From Fluctibacter halophilus (GTDB lineage Bacteria; Pseudomonadota; Gammaproteobacteria; Enterobacterales; Alteromonadaceae), in assembly GCF_020687825.1 (NCBI RefSeq), contig NZ_JAJEWP010000003.1, positions 270,433 to 334,432 of the forward strand: a DNA stretch of 64,000 bases, written 5' to 3'. The translations under genes were made by a program, and so were the position numbers. The stretch's first letter is position 1. Each line of letters begins with the position of its first letter. The notes under the pieces were generated by a model. The model was not told where the DNA came from and made no database searches. It saw only the letters and a list, made by a program, of their open reading frames with translations. Shown in pieces: positions 26,288 through 35,456 of this stretch.

Positions 26288-26830
26288 ATGGCGCATAAAG
26301 ATTACGTGGGACGTGGCCGCGCCGCGCCCAAACAGAACAACCGCAAAGAACAACCGAAGCCACCGTTGCCGTGGCTACGCATCGTTATTACCCTCGCCTT
26401 GTTGATTGGTTTTGTGGTTTTTCTGTGGACCATTCGTGACAATGCGGAACAGGCACCGGCCAGCGGCAATGAGCAACAAAGCCAGAAAGAACAAGCATTG
26501 CCGGAACTTCAGGAAGAAGAATGGGAGTTTATTAAACAACTGCCTTCCACCACGGTTGAAGTTGAGGTTGAAGAACAGGAGTTGTCCGAACGCCCCTATC
26601 TGATGCAGTGTGGCTCTTTCCGCACCGAGGAGCAGGCGGAGGAACTTAAAGCAAGGATCGCGTTTCAGGGACTGGAATCGCAAGTGCGGGCCAGCAACGG
26701 TAAAAACGGCTTATGGTATCGGGTGATCCTCGGCCCCTATACCCTGAAACGGGCGGCGGAAACGGATCGCCATACGCTGCGTCGTGCCAACATCAATAAC
26801 TGCAAAATCTGGTACTGGAACCTCGATTAA
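26288..26830 (+). CDS. ftsN: Cell division protein FtsN-like, SPOR domain
   Basis: 180-residue single-pass inner-membrane protein. The cytoplasmic N-terminus MAHKDYVGRGRAAPK matches the FtsN start; TM is about residues 33-50 (IVITLALLIGFVVFLW); an acidic linker with WEFIKQLPSTTVEVEVEEQEL resembles the essential periplasmic helix region of FtsN; the C-terminal SPOR domain (about 100-175: YLMQCGSFRTEEQAEELKARIAFQG...GLWYRVILGPY) binds denuded peptidoglycan. Shorter than E. coli FtsN (319) because the linker is short. It lies between priA and hslVU, as in E. coli apart from cytR. Confidence 0.9.
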   Translation: MAHKDYVGRGRAAPKQNNRKEQPKPPLPWLRIVITLALLIGFVVFLWTIRDNAEQAPASGNEQQSQKEQALPELQEEEWEFIKQLPSTTVEVEVEEQELSERPYLMQCGSFRTEEQAEELKARIAFQGLESQVRASNGKNGLWYRVILGPYTLKRAAETDRHTLRRANINNCKIWYWNLD

Positions 26831-26834
26831 TCAC

Positions 26835-26852
26835 GGGGGCAACGTCGCCCCC
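26835..26852 (+). terminator. Hairpin after ftsN
   Basis: 6-bp GC stem GGGGGC/GCCCCC with loop AACGTC, 5 bases after the ftsN stop; the T-run is minimal. Directly abuts the -35 of the hslV promoter. Confidence 0.4.
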
Positions 26853-26880
26853 CTTGAATTCTGCCAGCCTTTCCCCACAT
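26853..26880 (+). promoter_or_regulatory. Sigma-32 heat-shock promoter of hslVU
   Basis: CTTGAAT (-35, 26853-26859), a 13-nt spacer and CCCCACAT (-10, 26873-26880) closely match the sigma-32 consensus CTTGAAA-N13/15-CCCCATNT, 72 bases before hslV. hslVU is a known heat-shock operon in E. coli, and rpoH is in this window. Confidence 0.8.
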
Positions 26881-26951
26881 ATACCCCTATCCACCCTGCG
26901 TAGCTGAGCGATTGTGTCACTGCGCTTACTCAACGTATTTTAGGGATTAAC

Positions 26952-27476
26952 ATGACTACGATAGTTTCTGTGCGCCGCAACAACCAGGTTGTGATTGCCG
27001 GTGACGGACAGGTATCACTGGGTAACACGGTGATGAAAGGCAATGCCCGCAAAGTGCGTCGCCTCTACAACGACAAAGTGTTGGCTGGATTTGCCGGCGG
27101 TACTGCCGATGCATTCACTTTGTTCGAGCGATTCGAAAGCAAACTGGAGATGCATCAGGGGCACCTTACCAAGGCTGCGGTGGAACTGGCCAAAGACTGG
27201 CGAACAGACCGGATGTTACGACGCCTTGAGGCGCTGTTGGCGGTTGCTGATCACACGGCATCGCTGATCATCACCGGCAACGGTGATGTGGTGCAACCAG
27301 AGGATGATCTGATTGCAATCGGTTCCGGCGGCCCTTATGCCCAGGCGGCGGCCACTGCATTGTTAAAAAACACTGATTTGAGTGCCCGAGACGTTGCCGA
27401 AAAAAGTTTGACCATTGCCGGTGATATTTGTGTGTTTACCAACCACAATCAAACGGTTGATGTACTGGAATATTGA
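26952..27476 (+). CDS. hslV: ATP-dependent protease subunit HslV (ClpQ)
   Basis: 174-residue threonine peptidase of the proteasome-like HslUV complex. After removal of Met1 the catalytic Thr2 is exposed (MTTIVSVRR). [22 protein letters not shown] and [18 protein letters not shown] are characteristic. It forms double hexamers capped by HslU and degrades misfolded proteins in the cytoplasm. Followed by hslU after 47 bases, under the heat-shock promoter at 26853-26880. Confidence 0.98.
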   Translation: MTTIVSVRRNNQVVIAGDGQVSLGNTVMKGNARKVRRLYNDKVLAGFAGGTADAFTLFERFESKLEMHQGHLTKAAVELAKDWRTDRMLRRLEALLAVADHTASLIITGNGDVVQPEDDLIAIGSGGPYAQAAATALLKNTDLSARDVAEKSLTIAGDICVFTNHNQTVDVLEY

Positions 27477-27523
27477 TTTTCGCTGGCTGTAACAACAGCC
27501 CGCACCCAACCAAGGTAGATAGC

Positions 27524-28852
27524 ATGTCAGAAATGACCCCCCGCGAAATTGTTCACGAACTGGATCGCCACATCATTGGCCAGCAGGATGCCAAACGTGC
27601 CGTGTCTATCGCACTGCGTAACCGCTGGCGCCGTATGCAATTGCAACCCGAGTTGCGTCAGGAAGTGACGCCCAAGAATATCCTTATGATTGGCCCAACC
27701 GGTGTGGGTAAAACTGAAATCGCCCGCCGCCTGGCCAAGTTGGCCAATGCGCCGTTCATCAAGGTGGAAGCGACCAAATTCACCGAAGTGGGCTACGTGG
27801 GAAAAGAGGTTGAAACCATCATTCGGGATCTGGCGGACATCGCCGTGACGATGACCAAGGAGCAAGAGACGGCCAAGGTCAAGTACCGTGCAGAGGAAGC
27901 GGCAGAAGAACGCATCCTGGATGTCTTATTGCCGCCGCCAGAGAATGTCTGGGGTGAAAAAGAAGACCATCAGGACAGAGGCACGCGCCAGGCGTTCCGC
28001 AAAAAATTGCGTGAAGGTCAACTGGATGACAAAGATATCGAAATTGATGTTGCTTTGCCGCAAGTCGGTGTTGAAATTATGGCGCCTCCGGGGATGGAGG
28101 AAATGACCAATCAGCTGCAAGGCATGTTCCAGAATCTTTCCGGATCGCAGAAAAAGAAAAAGAAGCTCAAGGTTAAAGAAGCCATGCGCCTGCTGGTGGA
28201 AGAAGAAGCCGCCAAGCTGGTCAATCAGGAAGAGCTGAAGGAAAAAGCCATCGACTCACTGCAACAAAACGGCATTGTGTTCATTGACGAGATCGACAAA
28301 ATCTGCAAACGGGAAGGCACAGGCACTGCGGATGTGTCCCGTGAAGGGGTACAGCGTGATCTGCTACCACTGGTTGAAGGTTCAACGGTCAACACCAAGC
28401 ACGGCATGGTGAAAACGGATCATATCCTGTTCATCGCATCCGGCGCGTTCCAGATGAGTAAGCCATCTGATCTGATCCCAGAGCTGCAAGGCCGCTTGCC
28501 CATTCGGGTCGAGCTGGCAGCGCTGACAACGGACGACTTTGTGCGTATTCTCACCGAGCCCAATGCGTCGCTGACAGAGCAGTACATTGCATTGATGAAA
28601 ACCGAGGGCGTCGATATTCAGTTTACCGAAGACGGTATAAAGCGCATTGCAGAGGCCGCATGGCAGGTCAACGAACGTACTGAAAACATCGGTGCCCGCC
28701 GACTGCACACCGTGATGGAGCGACTGATGGAAGACATTTCATTTGATGCATCAGAAAAGGCCGGTGAACAACTGGTGATTGATGCTGACTACGTTAACCG
28801 TCATCTGGAGCTATTGGTCGACAACGAAGACCTGAGCCGTTTCATTCTGTAA
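27524..28852 (+). CDS. hslU: HslU ATPase subunit (ClpY)
   Basis: 442-residue AAA+ unfoldase for Hsl[21 protein letters not shown] start, Walker [24 protein letters not shown] pore motif, I-domain (about 110-240), Walker [11 protein letters not shown], sensor and C-terminal [13 protein letters not shown] tail (NEDLSRFIL) that inserts into HslV. The start is ATG 27524 with AAGGTAG upstream; an open frame overlaps the end of hslV but the family starts here. Its last 42 bases overlap, in antisense, the 3' end of the CHAT gene. Confidence 0.98.
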   Translation: MSEMTPREIVHELDRHIIGQQDAKRAVSIALRNRWRRMQLQPELRQEVTPKNILMIGPTGVGKTEIARRLAKLANAPFIKVEATKFTEVGYVGKEVETIIRDLADIAVTMTKEQETAKVKYRAEEAAEERILDVLLPPPENVWGEKEDHQDRGTRQAFRKKLREGQLDDKDIEIDVALPQVGVEIMAPPGMEEMTNQLQGMFQNLSGSQKKKKKLKVKEAMRLLVEEEAAKLVNQEELKEKAIDSLQQNGIVFIDEIDKICKREGTGTADVSREGVQRDLLPLVEGSTVNTKHGMVKTDHILFIASGAFQMSKPSDLIPELQGRLPIRVELAALTTDDFVRILTEPNASLTEQYIALMKTEGVDIQFTEDGIKRIAEAAWQVNERTENIGARRLHTVMERLMEDISFDASEKAGEQLVIDADYVNRHLELLVDNEDLSRFIL

Positions 28853-31800
28853 TGCGGGCTGGTATGCCAGACTACCCTGGGTGAGCACAAAAGCTGCCCA
28901 GTAGCGGGGGTGGCGGTATCGTCCCCCCCGACTCATGGCGAGCTGGCTTTGTTGCAAGGCCAGTGCGACATCGCCATGCTGTTGTAAGTGGGTATAAAAC
29001 CCTTTCATGAGTGCCGCACTGGCCAGATCATGCACCGGCCATAACGTCCCAATGACCCGATGTGCCCCCTGGGCCAAAAAGCCCCGCGTCATACTGCGCA
29101 ACCCCGAACCATTAAACAGTTTTCCCTGCATGGTGTCACAACCGCTCAGTACCACCAACTGATTGGCAACCGGCACACTCAACAGCTCACTCAGGCTGAG
29201 AAAATCTGACCCCGGGGCGGAGATGTCCGATGGAGCGGTCAGCAGGCCAACCACCTCGGGGTGCGCAGGGTCAAAATAGCCATGGGTGGCGATGTGCAGA
29301 ATATCCCGATGACGGGTGTCGTCAGCGAGCAGAAATTGGCGCGTCGCCTGGGCTTGTTGTCCGAGGGATAGCTGCTGCGGGGCAAAAGTAGCAGACACAT
29401 GCCGGGCCTCCAGTGCACTGCCCGGCAATGCACGCAAATCCTTGGCCTGACGAAGAGCGGGTACGTTTGAGCCGTTTTTGTCGGCAAACGCAGGATTGGC
29501 AAACACGGCCACGTTGATGTCATTCATCGTGCCTTGCAATGCTGTTGGCATCTCACCTCGCATTAACGCGCGGCTGGAGGACAGATTGATCACGCTCATG
29601 CGCTCAACCAGCGGCGTGTAGCTTCCTTTCGTGCTTGCCCCATTCAGGGCGGCAAACGGGACTTGCTCAAGGATGCCATCAGCCACAATGTACAAACGTC
29701 GAAGATTAGAGCGGTTAAGGATCGTGTCCGGTAGTAACGTCTGTCGCAGTATCAGCGCGGATGACAGCCACTCATTATTCTTGACCAAATCATGCCGAAA
29801 GCGCTCAATCAAGGGTGCCAGAGAAGGTGCCGGGCCAAGTGAAAACGTGTTGATGTCTGAGGCGGTGATCACAATGCCAAGCTGATTGTTGTCGCCGATA
29901 AAGTAACGTACCAGCATATCACCCGGCGCCAGGCGTTGCTGGATTTGCTTGAGTTGTAGCGGCTCTGGCGGGCTTTCAGGGGTGCGTTGATTCAGGTAGT
30001 TGAAATCCAGAAACGCCCGCTTGGCCGTTTCCAGGGGCTCAACCAACTGAGCGCGGACCTCGTCGGCAGCGGTGACATATTGCCGTTCCAGGGCCAGCCA
30101 TCGCTGATACCGTTGTTGCAGTGCGTTTCGTTGCTGTTCATTGTTGAATGCCGCTCGATAAAGGTTGCTCTCGCTGGCAAGATCCAGATCCTGAAACGCC
30201 TCCAGCGTTTGCCACATGTGGACAAGACTGACGTTGTCTGCCCCATGATGGGAAAGGCGCTGGGCCGATATCCAGGCATCCATGACCCGCTTCTGAACCT
30301 GCCGATAGGCAAAGGGGTTCGAAATGCGGGTTTGTTGTTGTTGTAGCAACTCGATCGCCTGTTGGGCAAAGTGCGTTTGCCAGCGCCGATCGTCGGCATC
30401 TGTACCCTGATGGTGCAATATCAATAACCTCAGGGCATCGAGCTGATGGTGATAGTAACGGGTATTGCCGGTTTGCAGGGGGGCGTCTGTGTAAAAGCTG
30501 GCAATCCCGAAGGTTTGCGCCACAGCCGACAACGTCCCTTCAAGGGGCTGTCTGAGCGCCAGTTTGGCCTCTACAGTGAGTAACAGCGCGTCCCGTTTGA
30601 CCGGTTCACTGTGATGAGATTGTTGTAACAGGGCAGTCAGCAACGGCAGTGCCTGCTCTGGTTGCTGCAGAGCCAGATATAACCGGGCCCGCGCCAGATG
30701 TAGGGGAGCGATTGGGCCTGAACGCTTCGGTGGCGTCTGGATTGCCGCACAATCGAGCCATTGCTGCGCGCGGGAATAGTCTTGTTGCAATCGAAATGTT
30801 GCAGCAATCTGTATCAGCCGTCGTTGAACCCTGTGTTGGTATGTCGTCGTCTGGGGGCAATTGGCGGCATCATTGGTCAAGTCAGTGGCCGCAAAGGCCG
30901 GTGCCAGCTGGCTCAGTGAGGCATGCATAAACATTCGGGCTGCGTCCAGCTCGCCCAGCTCTCGGTAGAAAAATCCTTTGTTGAACTGCAGTAAGGAAAT
31001 CGTTTGCGGGCGTAAAGAAGCGCTCATGGCCAGCGCTTGTGACAAGTATCGATGGGCTTCGGCATAGTGACCCCGTCGTACCAGGGTACTGCTGATCATT
31101 GAATACAGGGTGGCCAGTGGTTCATGTTGGTCTGGTAGCTCAGCCAGCAGGGCGATGGCCTGACGTGCCAGGTTTTCGGCCTGCTGATAGCGTCCCTGAT
31201 AGTTGGCCAGAAACCAACGCCCCTGTAACACGGTGGCTTGTATCCGGGGCGCAAGCTGTGCAGATTCGCGGGTCATGGCGTCGAGCAACCGTGTTGCATC
31301 CTCAATAGCATTGATGTCCCGGTTTGTTGGTGTTGCATCGTCAGGCCAGGACGTTACAACGTTGTCACACCAGCGATGGTAGTCAGCCGCTGCGATTGGC
31401 GCGAGACTGCCATTCTGACGGTAAACTTCAACCAGACTTTCACTGAGTCGGGCCCTGGCGGACCAGTAGGCGAAGCTTGCTGTGTCGCCTTCAGCGTCCC
31501 ACCCGCCCAGTACCTGACAATACAGCGCTATGCTGGCAACAGATGCTTCGGCATGGGTGTTGAAGCGTGACAGATGTTCAGCGATATCAGCGTTTTGGGG
31601 CTGGGCGATGGCCTGAAGCAATAATTGCGTCGATACGTACCTGGCGGTTTGCGGTGTCTCCAGTAGCGGGCTCAAGGTTGCAGTAGGCGCTGGATTGGAT
31701 AACGACTGTGGGCTGGGAAGCGCGATGGATTGATTAAACTGGCGTAACGCGGCGCGAACATCTGCGGGCATCTTTTGCGTGCGTGCTTGCAACTCACCCG

Positions 31801-32086
31801 TTTGCGATGCCAAAGCCACAGTGATGGTGCGGGGGTGGGAAGACTCTGGCAAGGCAATGATATGTTCAATCGGTCCCCAGCCACCAAGAGCGATGGGTGG
31901 ATGGATCGTTTCACCAACGGTCAGCAGCAGAGTTGATTGATCCGATGGCCGGCTTACGATCACAACCTCATCGGTTGCCACGAGCAGTGAGACAGGTGTG
32001 GCCCAAAGCCGAGCGCTGGCACAACTCAGGAGTACCCCAAACAGGGCAGTAAAAACGCGCAACGTCTCCTTGTTGGCGTATTTCAT
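28811..32086 (-). CDS. Exported TPR-CHAT caspase-like protease
   Basis: 1091 residues. An N-terminal signal peptide (hydrophobic [16 protein letters not shown]) predicts export to the periplasm or beyond; no lipobox or later membrane span is evident. The middle (about 280-560) is helical with TPR-like repeats ([43 protein letters not shown]). The C-terminal CHAT domain (about 720-1075) has catalytic His935 in HIATHGYFD and Cys983 in VVLSGCDT, plus the family's [11 protein letters not shown] and [18 protein letters not shown]. Last gene of the sigma/anti-sigma/peroxidase group, three bases after the preceding stop. CHAT proteases are caspase relatives (clan CD); the substrate here is unknown. 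Confidence 0.85.
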   Translation of the reverse strand: MKYANKETLRVFTALFGVLLSCASARLWATPVSLLVATDEVVIVSRPSDQSTLLLTVGETIHPPIALGGWGPIEHIIALPESSHPRTITVALASQTGELQARTQKMPADVRAALRQFNQSIALPSPQSLSNPAPTATLSPLLETPQTARYVSTQLLLQAIAQPQNADIAEHLSRFNTHAEASVASIALYCQVLGGWDAEGDTASFAYWSARARLSESLVEVYRQNGSLAPIAAADYHRWCDNVVTSWPDDATPTNRDINAIEDATRLLDAMTRESAQLAPRIQATVLQGRWFLANYQGRYQQAENLARQAIALLAELPDQHEPLATLYSMISSTLVRRGHYAEAHRYLSQALAMSASLRPQTISLLQFNKGFFYRELGELDAARMFMHASLSQLAPAFAATDLTNDAANCPQTTTYQHRVQRRLIQIAATFRLQQDYSRAQQWLDCAAIQTPPKRSGPIAPLHLARARLYLALQQPEQALPLLTALLQQSHHSEPVKRDALLLTVEAKLALRQPLEGTLSAVAQTFGIASFYTDAPLQTGNTRYYHHQLDALRLLILHHQGTDADDRRWQTHFAQQAIELLQQQQTRISNPFAYRQVQKRVMDAWISAQRLSHHGADNVSLVHMWQTLEAFQDLDLASESNLYRAAFNNEQQRNALQQRYQRWLALERQYVTAADEVRAQLVEPLETAKRAFLDFNYLNQRTPESPPEPLQLKQIQQRLAPGDMLVRYFIGDNNQLGIVITASDINTFSLGPAPSLAPLIERFRHDLVKNNEWLSSALILRQTLLPDTILNRSNLRRLYIVADGILEQVPFAALNGASTKGSYTPLVERMSVINLSSSRALMRGEMPTALQGTMNDINVAVFANPAFADKNGSNVPALRQAKDLRALPGSALEARHVSATFAPQQLSLGQQAQATRQFLLADDTRHRDILHIATHGYFDPAHPEVVGLLTAPSDISAPGSDFLSLSELLSVPVANQLVVLSGCDTMQGKLFNGSGLRSMTRGFLAQGAHRVIGTLWPVHDLASAALMKGFYTHLQQHGDVALALQQSQLAMSRGGRYRHPRYWAAFVLTQGSLAYQPALQNETAQVFVVDQ

Positions 32087-32089
32087 GGT

Positions 32090-32587
32090 CTATTTCTCGT
32101 AGTGTTCATAACCGTGCTTGGTTTGTACCCGCTGGTTCTCATCATCACCGTTTTGCCAGGTCAGCTTGTCACAGATGAAAAATGGCTGTGCTTTTTTGAG
32201 GCATTGCTGAACGGCGTCGAAACCAATGTCATTGCCGTTCGCATCGGTAGCGACAAGATCCCAGGCCACGATGTGCCAGGCAGTGCCATCGAACTTGACC
32301 CGACTCACACTGCGCCAGCTTTCGTTAACCAGAAAGTAGCCTGTGTCATCGGGAATAAAACGCAGCATCGGCTCCAGTTTCTGCATGTCTGCATGCCAGC
32401 CCATTCCTGCACTCAGTTGCACCAGATGTCCGGCACTGAATCGCGGTTCGTTGAGCACTTTGCTGTGCTGGGTGCTGGGCATCCAGGTGGCAATTTCTTC
32501 GTTGTCAACGTAGGTAAAGGTAATGACTTTTGGGGTATGATCGGCCGCTGTGGCATAAAATGGCGCAAAATCTTTAAGGCTGTACAT
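32090..32587 (-). CDS. Unknown protein between peroxidase and CHAT protease
   Basis: 165 residues, no family recognised. No signal peptide or membrane segment; rich in aromatic residues (WMPST, GMGWHADMQ, YFLVNESWRSVSRV, AWHIVAWDLV), suggesting a compact beta-rich fold. Its start ATG 32585-32587 (AGGAA eight bases upstream) lies inside the end of the peroxidase gene (14-base overlap), so it is translationally coupled to it. The tight fit argues for a shared function, perhaps as a partner or maturation factor of the peroxidase. The open frame begins 13 codons earlier, but only this ATG has a Shine-Dalgarno. Confidence 0.75.
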   Translation of the reverse strand: MYSLKDFAPFYATAADHTPKVITFTYVDNEEIATWMPSTQHSKVLNEPRFSAGHLVQLSAGMGWHADMQKLEPMLRFIPDDTGYFLVNESWRSVSRVKFDGTAWHIVAWDLVATDANGNDIGFDAVQQCLKKAQPFFICDKLTWQNGDDENQRVQTKHGYEHYEK

Positions 32588-33908
32588 GGGCAGGTTCCTC
32601 GTGCTGTTGTACAAATGAAACGACATCCAATATCGCCGGACGTAAACCAGTGAACAATCCTTGCTTGAACAGAGGAGTCATCCGGCTTTTCGCCCTGGCA
32701 CTGACCAATCCACTGGCATCCAGCAAGGGCATATTACCAAGTGTCATGGCGCGCTTGATGACCTCACCCACCAACACGCTGCCAACCGTGCCAAGGTGTT
32801 GACCCAAATGCTGGGTCTCTGCTTCCAGTAACACGTATAACCACAGGGGCAGATCCTCAACAGACAATCCATTGACGCTCGCCAGTGGCGACGTAGCAAA
32901 GTCGGTCACAGGCTGAAGATCTACTGCTGTAGCGGCAGACGTATTGGCGGCGATAGCCGCGTAAAATGCTGTGCCAGTATCGAGCTTTATCGCTCGCGCT
33001 GCCTGCAGGTTTCGTTCGACAATGTTGACAGTACTGAAATGCGGGTTATGCCGGTTGATGGCCGCCATTTCCGAGGCAACACTGGTATCAATTGGCATCG
33101 CATGGTTGCGGGTATGCTCGAAACGGTCACTGAAACGGGCGTGGGCATAAAACACCTGCCAGTCGATCTGTTGATGGTCAGCCAGCGGCACCCCTTTACT
33201 GAACATGTCAGCCAGCGATGCGCTGACAAAGCCGCCGTTGTGGCGATGTATCAGGTAGAAAGGGCGAATTCCACTGTGACCGAAGCGAAATGCGGCATGA
33301 CTGAAAAACGACGGTACCGTATCGGTGTGCGGGTAGTCATACAGCGTCATGCCTTGTTCAAACAGTGCCTTATAGACCCTGGGCGCCAGGAATATCGGCA
33401 GAAATTCGTGGTATACCAACCACTGGAACGTCAGCGCCACCAACTGTCTGGCCTGCCAGGCGTCACAGGCCAGGCCGGAGCGTATCAGCGCATTGTGATA
33501 ACGCATCCATAGGATGTGCAGTTGCAGAATGATGGCATTTTCTTCATTGCGAGGCTCTGCAATGCATGCCAACTGCTTTTTGTCTCTGGGCCAGCGTTTA
33601 ACGTCGGTCAATCCATTACTGTTGCGGGCCAGTTGGAAACGGTGCTGGACCAGGAATGGCGCACTGTCACCTGCGAAACGCAAATCGTTACCTGAAGCAT
33701 CACCATACACACTGCCCAGGTTCAGCATCGGTTGGGTGTTGCGCACCCGCTCAAAGGGGTTTGTGTTGGGCACAATGTCATGGGAAATCATCTGGCCAAT
33801 GTAGGTATAAAAGCCGGGAATACCCAAGGTCGGCGCTGGCAGCGAGCGACGTCCCTGAGTCATGGCCAATGCGATGTCATGGATCTGGGTGTCGCTCAAC
33901 TGACACAT
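32574..33908 (-). CDS. Animal-type haem peroxidase
   Basis: 444-residue protein with the animal haem peroxidase (peroxidase-cyclooxygenase superfamily) motifs in order: GQMISHDI with distal His43 and Asp44 (calcium/haem site), RNEENAIILQLHILWMRYHNAL with Arg120 and Glu123 in the positions of myeloperoxidase Arg239 and Glu242, and AFRFGHSGI with proximal His211. The Asp that forms the second ester bond to haem in myeloperoxidase is Ser42 here. No signal peptide, so probably cytoplasmic. Substrate unknown; such enzymes oxidise halides, thiocyanate or organic donors. ATG 33906-33908 has AAGGAG five bases upstream. Third gene of the operon. Confidence 0.85.
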   Translation of the reverse strand: MCQLSDTQIHDIALAMTQGRRSLPAPTLGIPGFYTYIGQMISHDIVPNTNPFERVRNTQPMLNLGSVYGDASGNDLRFAGDSAPFLVQHRFQLARNSNGLTDVKRWPRDKKQLACIAEPRNEENAIILQLHILWMRYHNALIRSGLACDAWQARQLVALTFQWLVYHEFLPIFLAPRVYKALFEQGMTLYDYPHTDTVPSFFSHAAFRFGHSGIRPFYLIHRHNGGFVSASLADMFSKGVPLADHQQIDWQVFYAHARFSDRFEHTRNHAMPIDTSVASEMAAINRHNPHFSTVNIVERNLQAARAIKLDTGTAFYAAIAANTSAATAVDLQPVTDFATSPLASVNGLSVEDLPLWLYVLLEAETQHLGQHLGTVGSVLVGEVIKRAMTLGNMPLLDASGLVSARAKSRMTPLFKQGLFTGLRPAILDVVSFVQQHEEPAHVQP

Positions 33909-33931
33909 AGGTGCTCCTTGCGCTTATCGGT

Positions 33932-34552
33932 CTAGTCGCTCAAACGTTCAAATCTGACTGACTGGGTTTCGATGGGGGTATCCTGTTGGGCCGGACGATA
34001 GTGGAACACGACAGTTCCAGATGGCAGGCGACTGGCATCAAGGTTAAGGTACAGGTTTCCATCCCGGCCGGGTTTCAGCGTTTGGGTTGCTATCACCTGT
34101 TCGTCCACAACCACTTCCACAGTGTAGGGCTGAATAACGAATGAGGAAGGTGACAGCAGTACAGTTAGCTGCTGTAGGTCGCTGTCAATCGGGAAGGACT
34201 GCACAGATTGTTGCGCTTGAGAACGCATGGCCGCCAAATCCAGTAGCTCGGTTTGTCCCTGCAGTATTGGCGAACGGTCACTTTGCCAGGGGGCAAGCAT
34301 CAATGATAGACACAGCAATACCGCCGCTGCCAAAGGCAGGTAGGTGTGCTGCAATGGGCGATAGTGGCGATGCAATGGCCGAACCTGAATGTGTTGTTGC
34401 AACAATGCGTCCAGTTTCAGTCGCTCCAGGTGTTGGGGATTGTCCATCAGGTACTCTTCCACGGCCTGGGTTTCCTCAGGTGTCAGTGTGCCCTTCATGT
34501 AGCTGTCCAAATCGGCTTCGCCGACCGTCAGCGGAGAATTGTTGTCATTCAT
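33932..34552 (-). CDS. Probable membrane anti-sigma factor
   Basis: 206 residues: a short acidic N-terminal helical segment (EADLDSYMKGTLTPEETQAVEEYLMDNPQHLERL), which has the pattern of the anti-sigma N-terminal domain ('l-x-x-y-l-x-G-x-l-x-x-e-x-x-x-x-e-x-x-l') but no HxxxCxxC zinc motif, one membrane helix (about 71-88, YLPLAAAVLLCLSLMLAP) and a ~110-residue periplasmic beta-rich domain ending in FHYRPAQQDTPIETQSVRFE. Starts at ATG 34550-34552 inside the sigma gene end (8-base overlap; GAGG upstream). Position and architecture make an anti-sigma role likely but unproven. Confidence 0.75.
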   Translation of the reverse strand: MNDNNSPLTVGEADLDSYMKGTLTPEETQAVEEYLMDNPQHLERLKLDALLQQHIQVRPLHRHYRPLQHTYLPLAAAVLLCLSLMLAPWQSDRSPILQGQTELLDLAAMRSQAQQSVQSFPIDSDLQQLTVLLSPSSFVIQPYTVEVVVDEQVIATQTLKPGRDGNLYLNLDASRLPSGTVVFHYRPAQQDTPIETQSVRFERLSD

Positions 34553-35333
34553 CACTGCCTCGGTACTTCTTCAGTGCGTCTGTCGCGAACGTGCATGCGC
34601 GAACGGGTATGTCGATACAGTGTGACGGGGCAACCATTTCTCTCACGCTACTACCGGCGGGGTGGTCGATGTGTGGTCGCAGTACACCGGTCACCAGCAG
34701 GGCACTGCAGCTCAGGGCCAGCAGTTGATGTACATCTAATGCACTGGGTGATATTTGCAGCTGTTCGCACAACAGCTGCTTGAGCCGTTGCCGGGCTCGG
34801 TGGAGTACCCGATCAAAATGCGCCGGTGTGAGCTCAAACTCATCGCAAATGACACTCTTATCCTGATGATAGAGGAAGTGCCGGTACAGAATTTGTCGAT
34901 CCCTTTCAGTGGGTAATTCATCCAGCACCTGTAACACCAGTTGCTGAATTTTTTGCTGATTCAAACCGTCGCAAAGATCGCCGTCAGCATGAGGAAAGTC
35001 GAGATGATCAAAGTCGACGGTGTCGGTTTGTCGTCGCTGCGCTTTACGATAATGGGCGAGCAGCAGGTTTATTGCGATTTGTCGTATGAAGGCTCCAACG
35101 GCCGCATGATTGCTCAATTCACCTTGTCGGATCCGTTGCAATGCGACGAGCATCGCATCCTGCGCAATATCGGCGCTGAGATCACGATCCTGACTGCGCT
35201 TGCAAAGAATAAAAAACAGGCTTTGCCAATAGTGCTCCACCAGGTGTTGTTCTGCCGCGCTGTCACCTTCCAAAATACGCGCAACGAGGGATTGCGGGGA
35301 TTCAGCTGAAGCACTGGAAGCGGTTGCATCCAT
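34545..35333 (-). CDS. ECF-type RNA polymerase sigma factor
   Basis: 262 residues. Region 2 (about 25-105) includes LVEHYWQSLFFILCKRS, ADIAQDAMLVALQRI and AFIRQIAINLLLAHYRKAQRR; region 4 (about 140-195) includes LDELPTERDRQILYRHFLYHQDKSVICDEFELTPAHFDRVLHRARQRLKQLL. There is no region 3, as in ECF factors. An unusual ~65-residue C-terminal extension follows (LDVHQLLALSCSALLVTGVL... to the end). ATG 35331-35333 is preferred over GTG 35346-35348 because AGGTGAG precedes it. Overlaps the probable anti-sigma gene. An inverted repeat ACAGT-N6-ACTGT lies at 35385-35400 upstream. Probably autoregulatory. Confidence 0.88.
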   Translation of the reverse strand: MDATASSASAESPQSLVARILEGDSAAEQHLVEHYWQSLFFILCKRSQDRDLSADIAQDAMLVALQRIRQGELSNHAAVGAFIRQIAINLLLAHYRKAQRRQTDTVDFDHLDFPHADGDLCDGLNQQKIQQLVLQVLDELPTERDRQILYRHFLYHQDKSVICDEFELTPAHFDRVLHRARQRLKQLLCEQLQISPSALDVHQLLALSCSALLVTGVLRPHIDHPAGSSVREMVAPSHCIDIPVRACTFATDALKKYRGSDE

Positions 35334-35384
35334 GACGAATTTTCTCACCTGATCAATGGGTTATTGACAATGGTTGAATTTAAT

Positions 35385-35400
35385 ACAGTTTATCCACTGT
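35385..35400. promoter_or_regulatory. Inverted repeat upstream of the ECF sigma gene
   Basis: ACAGT-N6-ACTGT, 52 bases before the start of the sigma gene and 57 bases after the preceding HD-GYP stop. It could be an operator of the operon. No clear ECF-type promoter (GGAAC...) was visible. Confidence 0.25.
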
Positions 35401-35456
35401 TGCAATTTGCCATCAATTTTTGCCCGGAAACAGGAGAGGCTAAGTCTGGATGGAGC

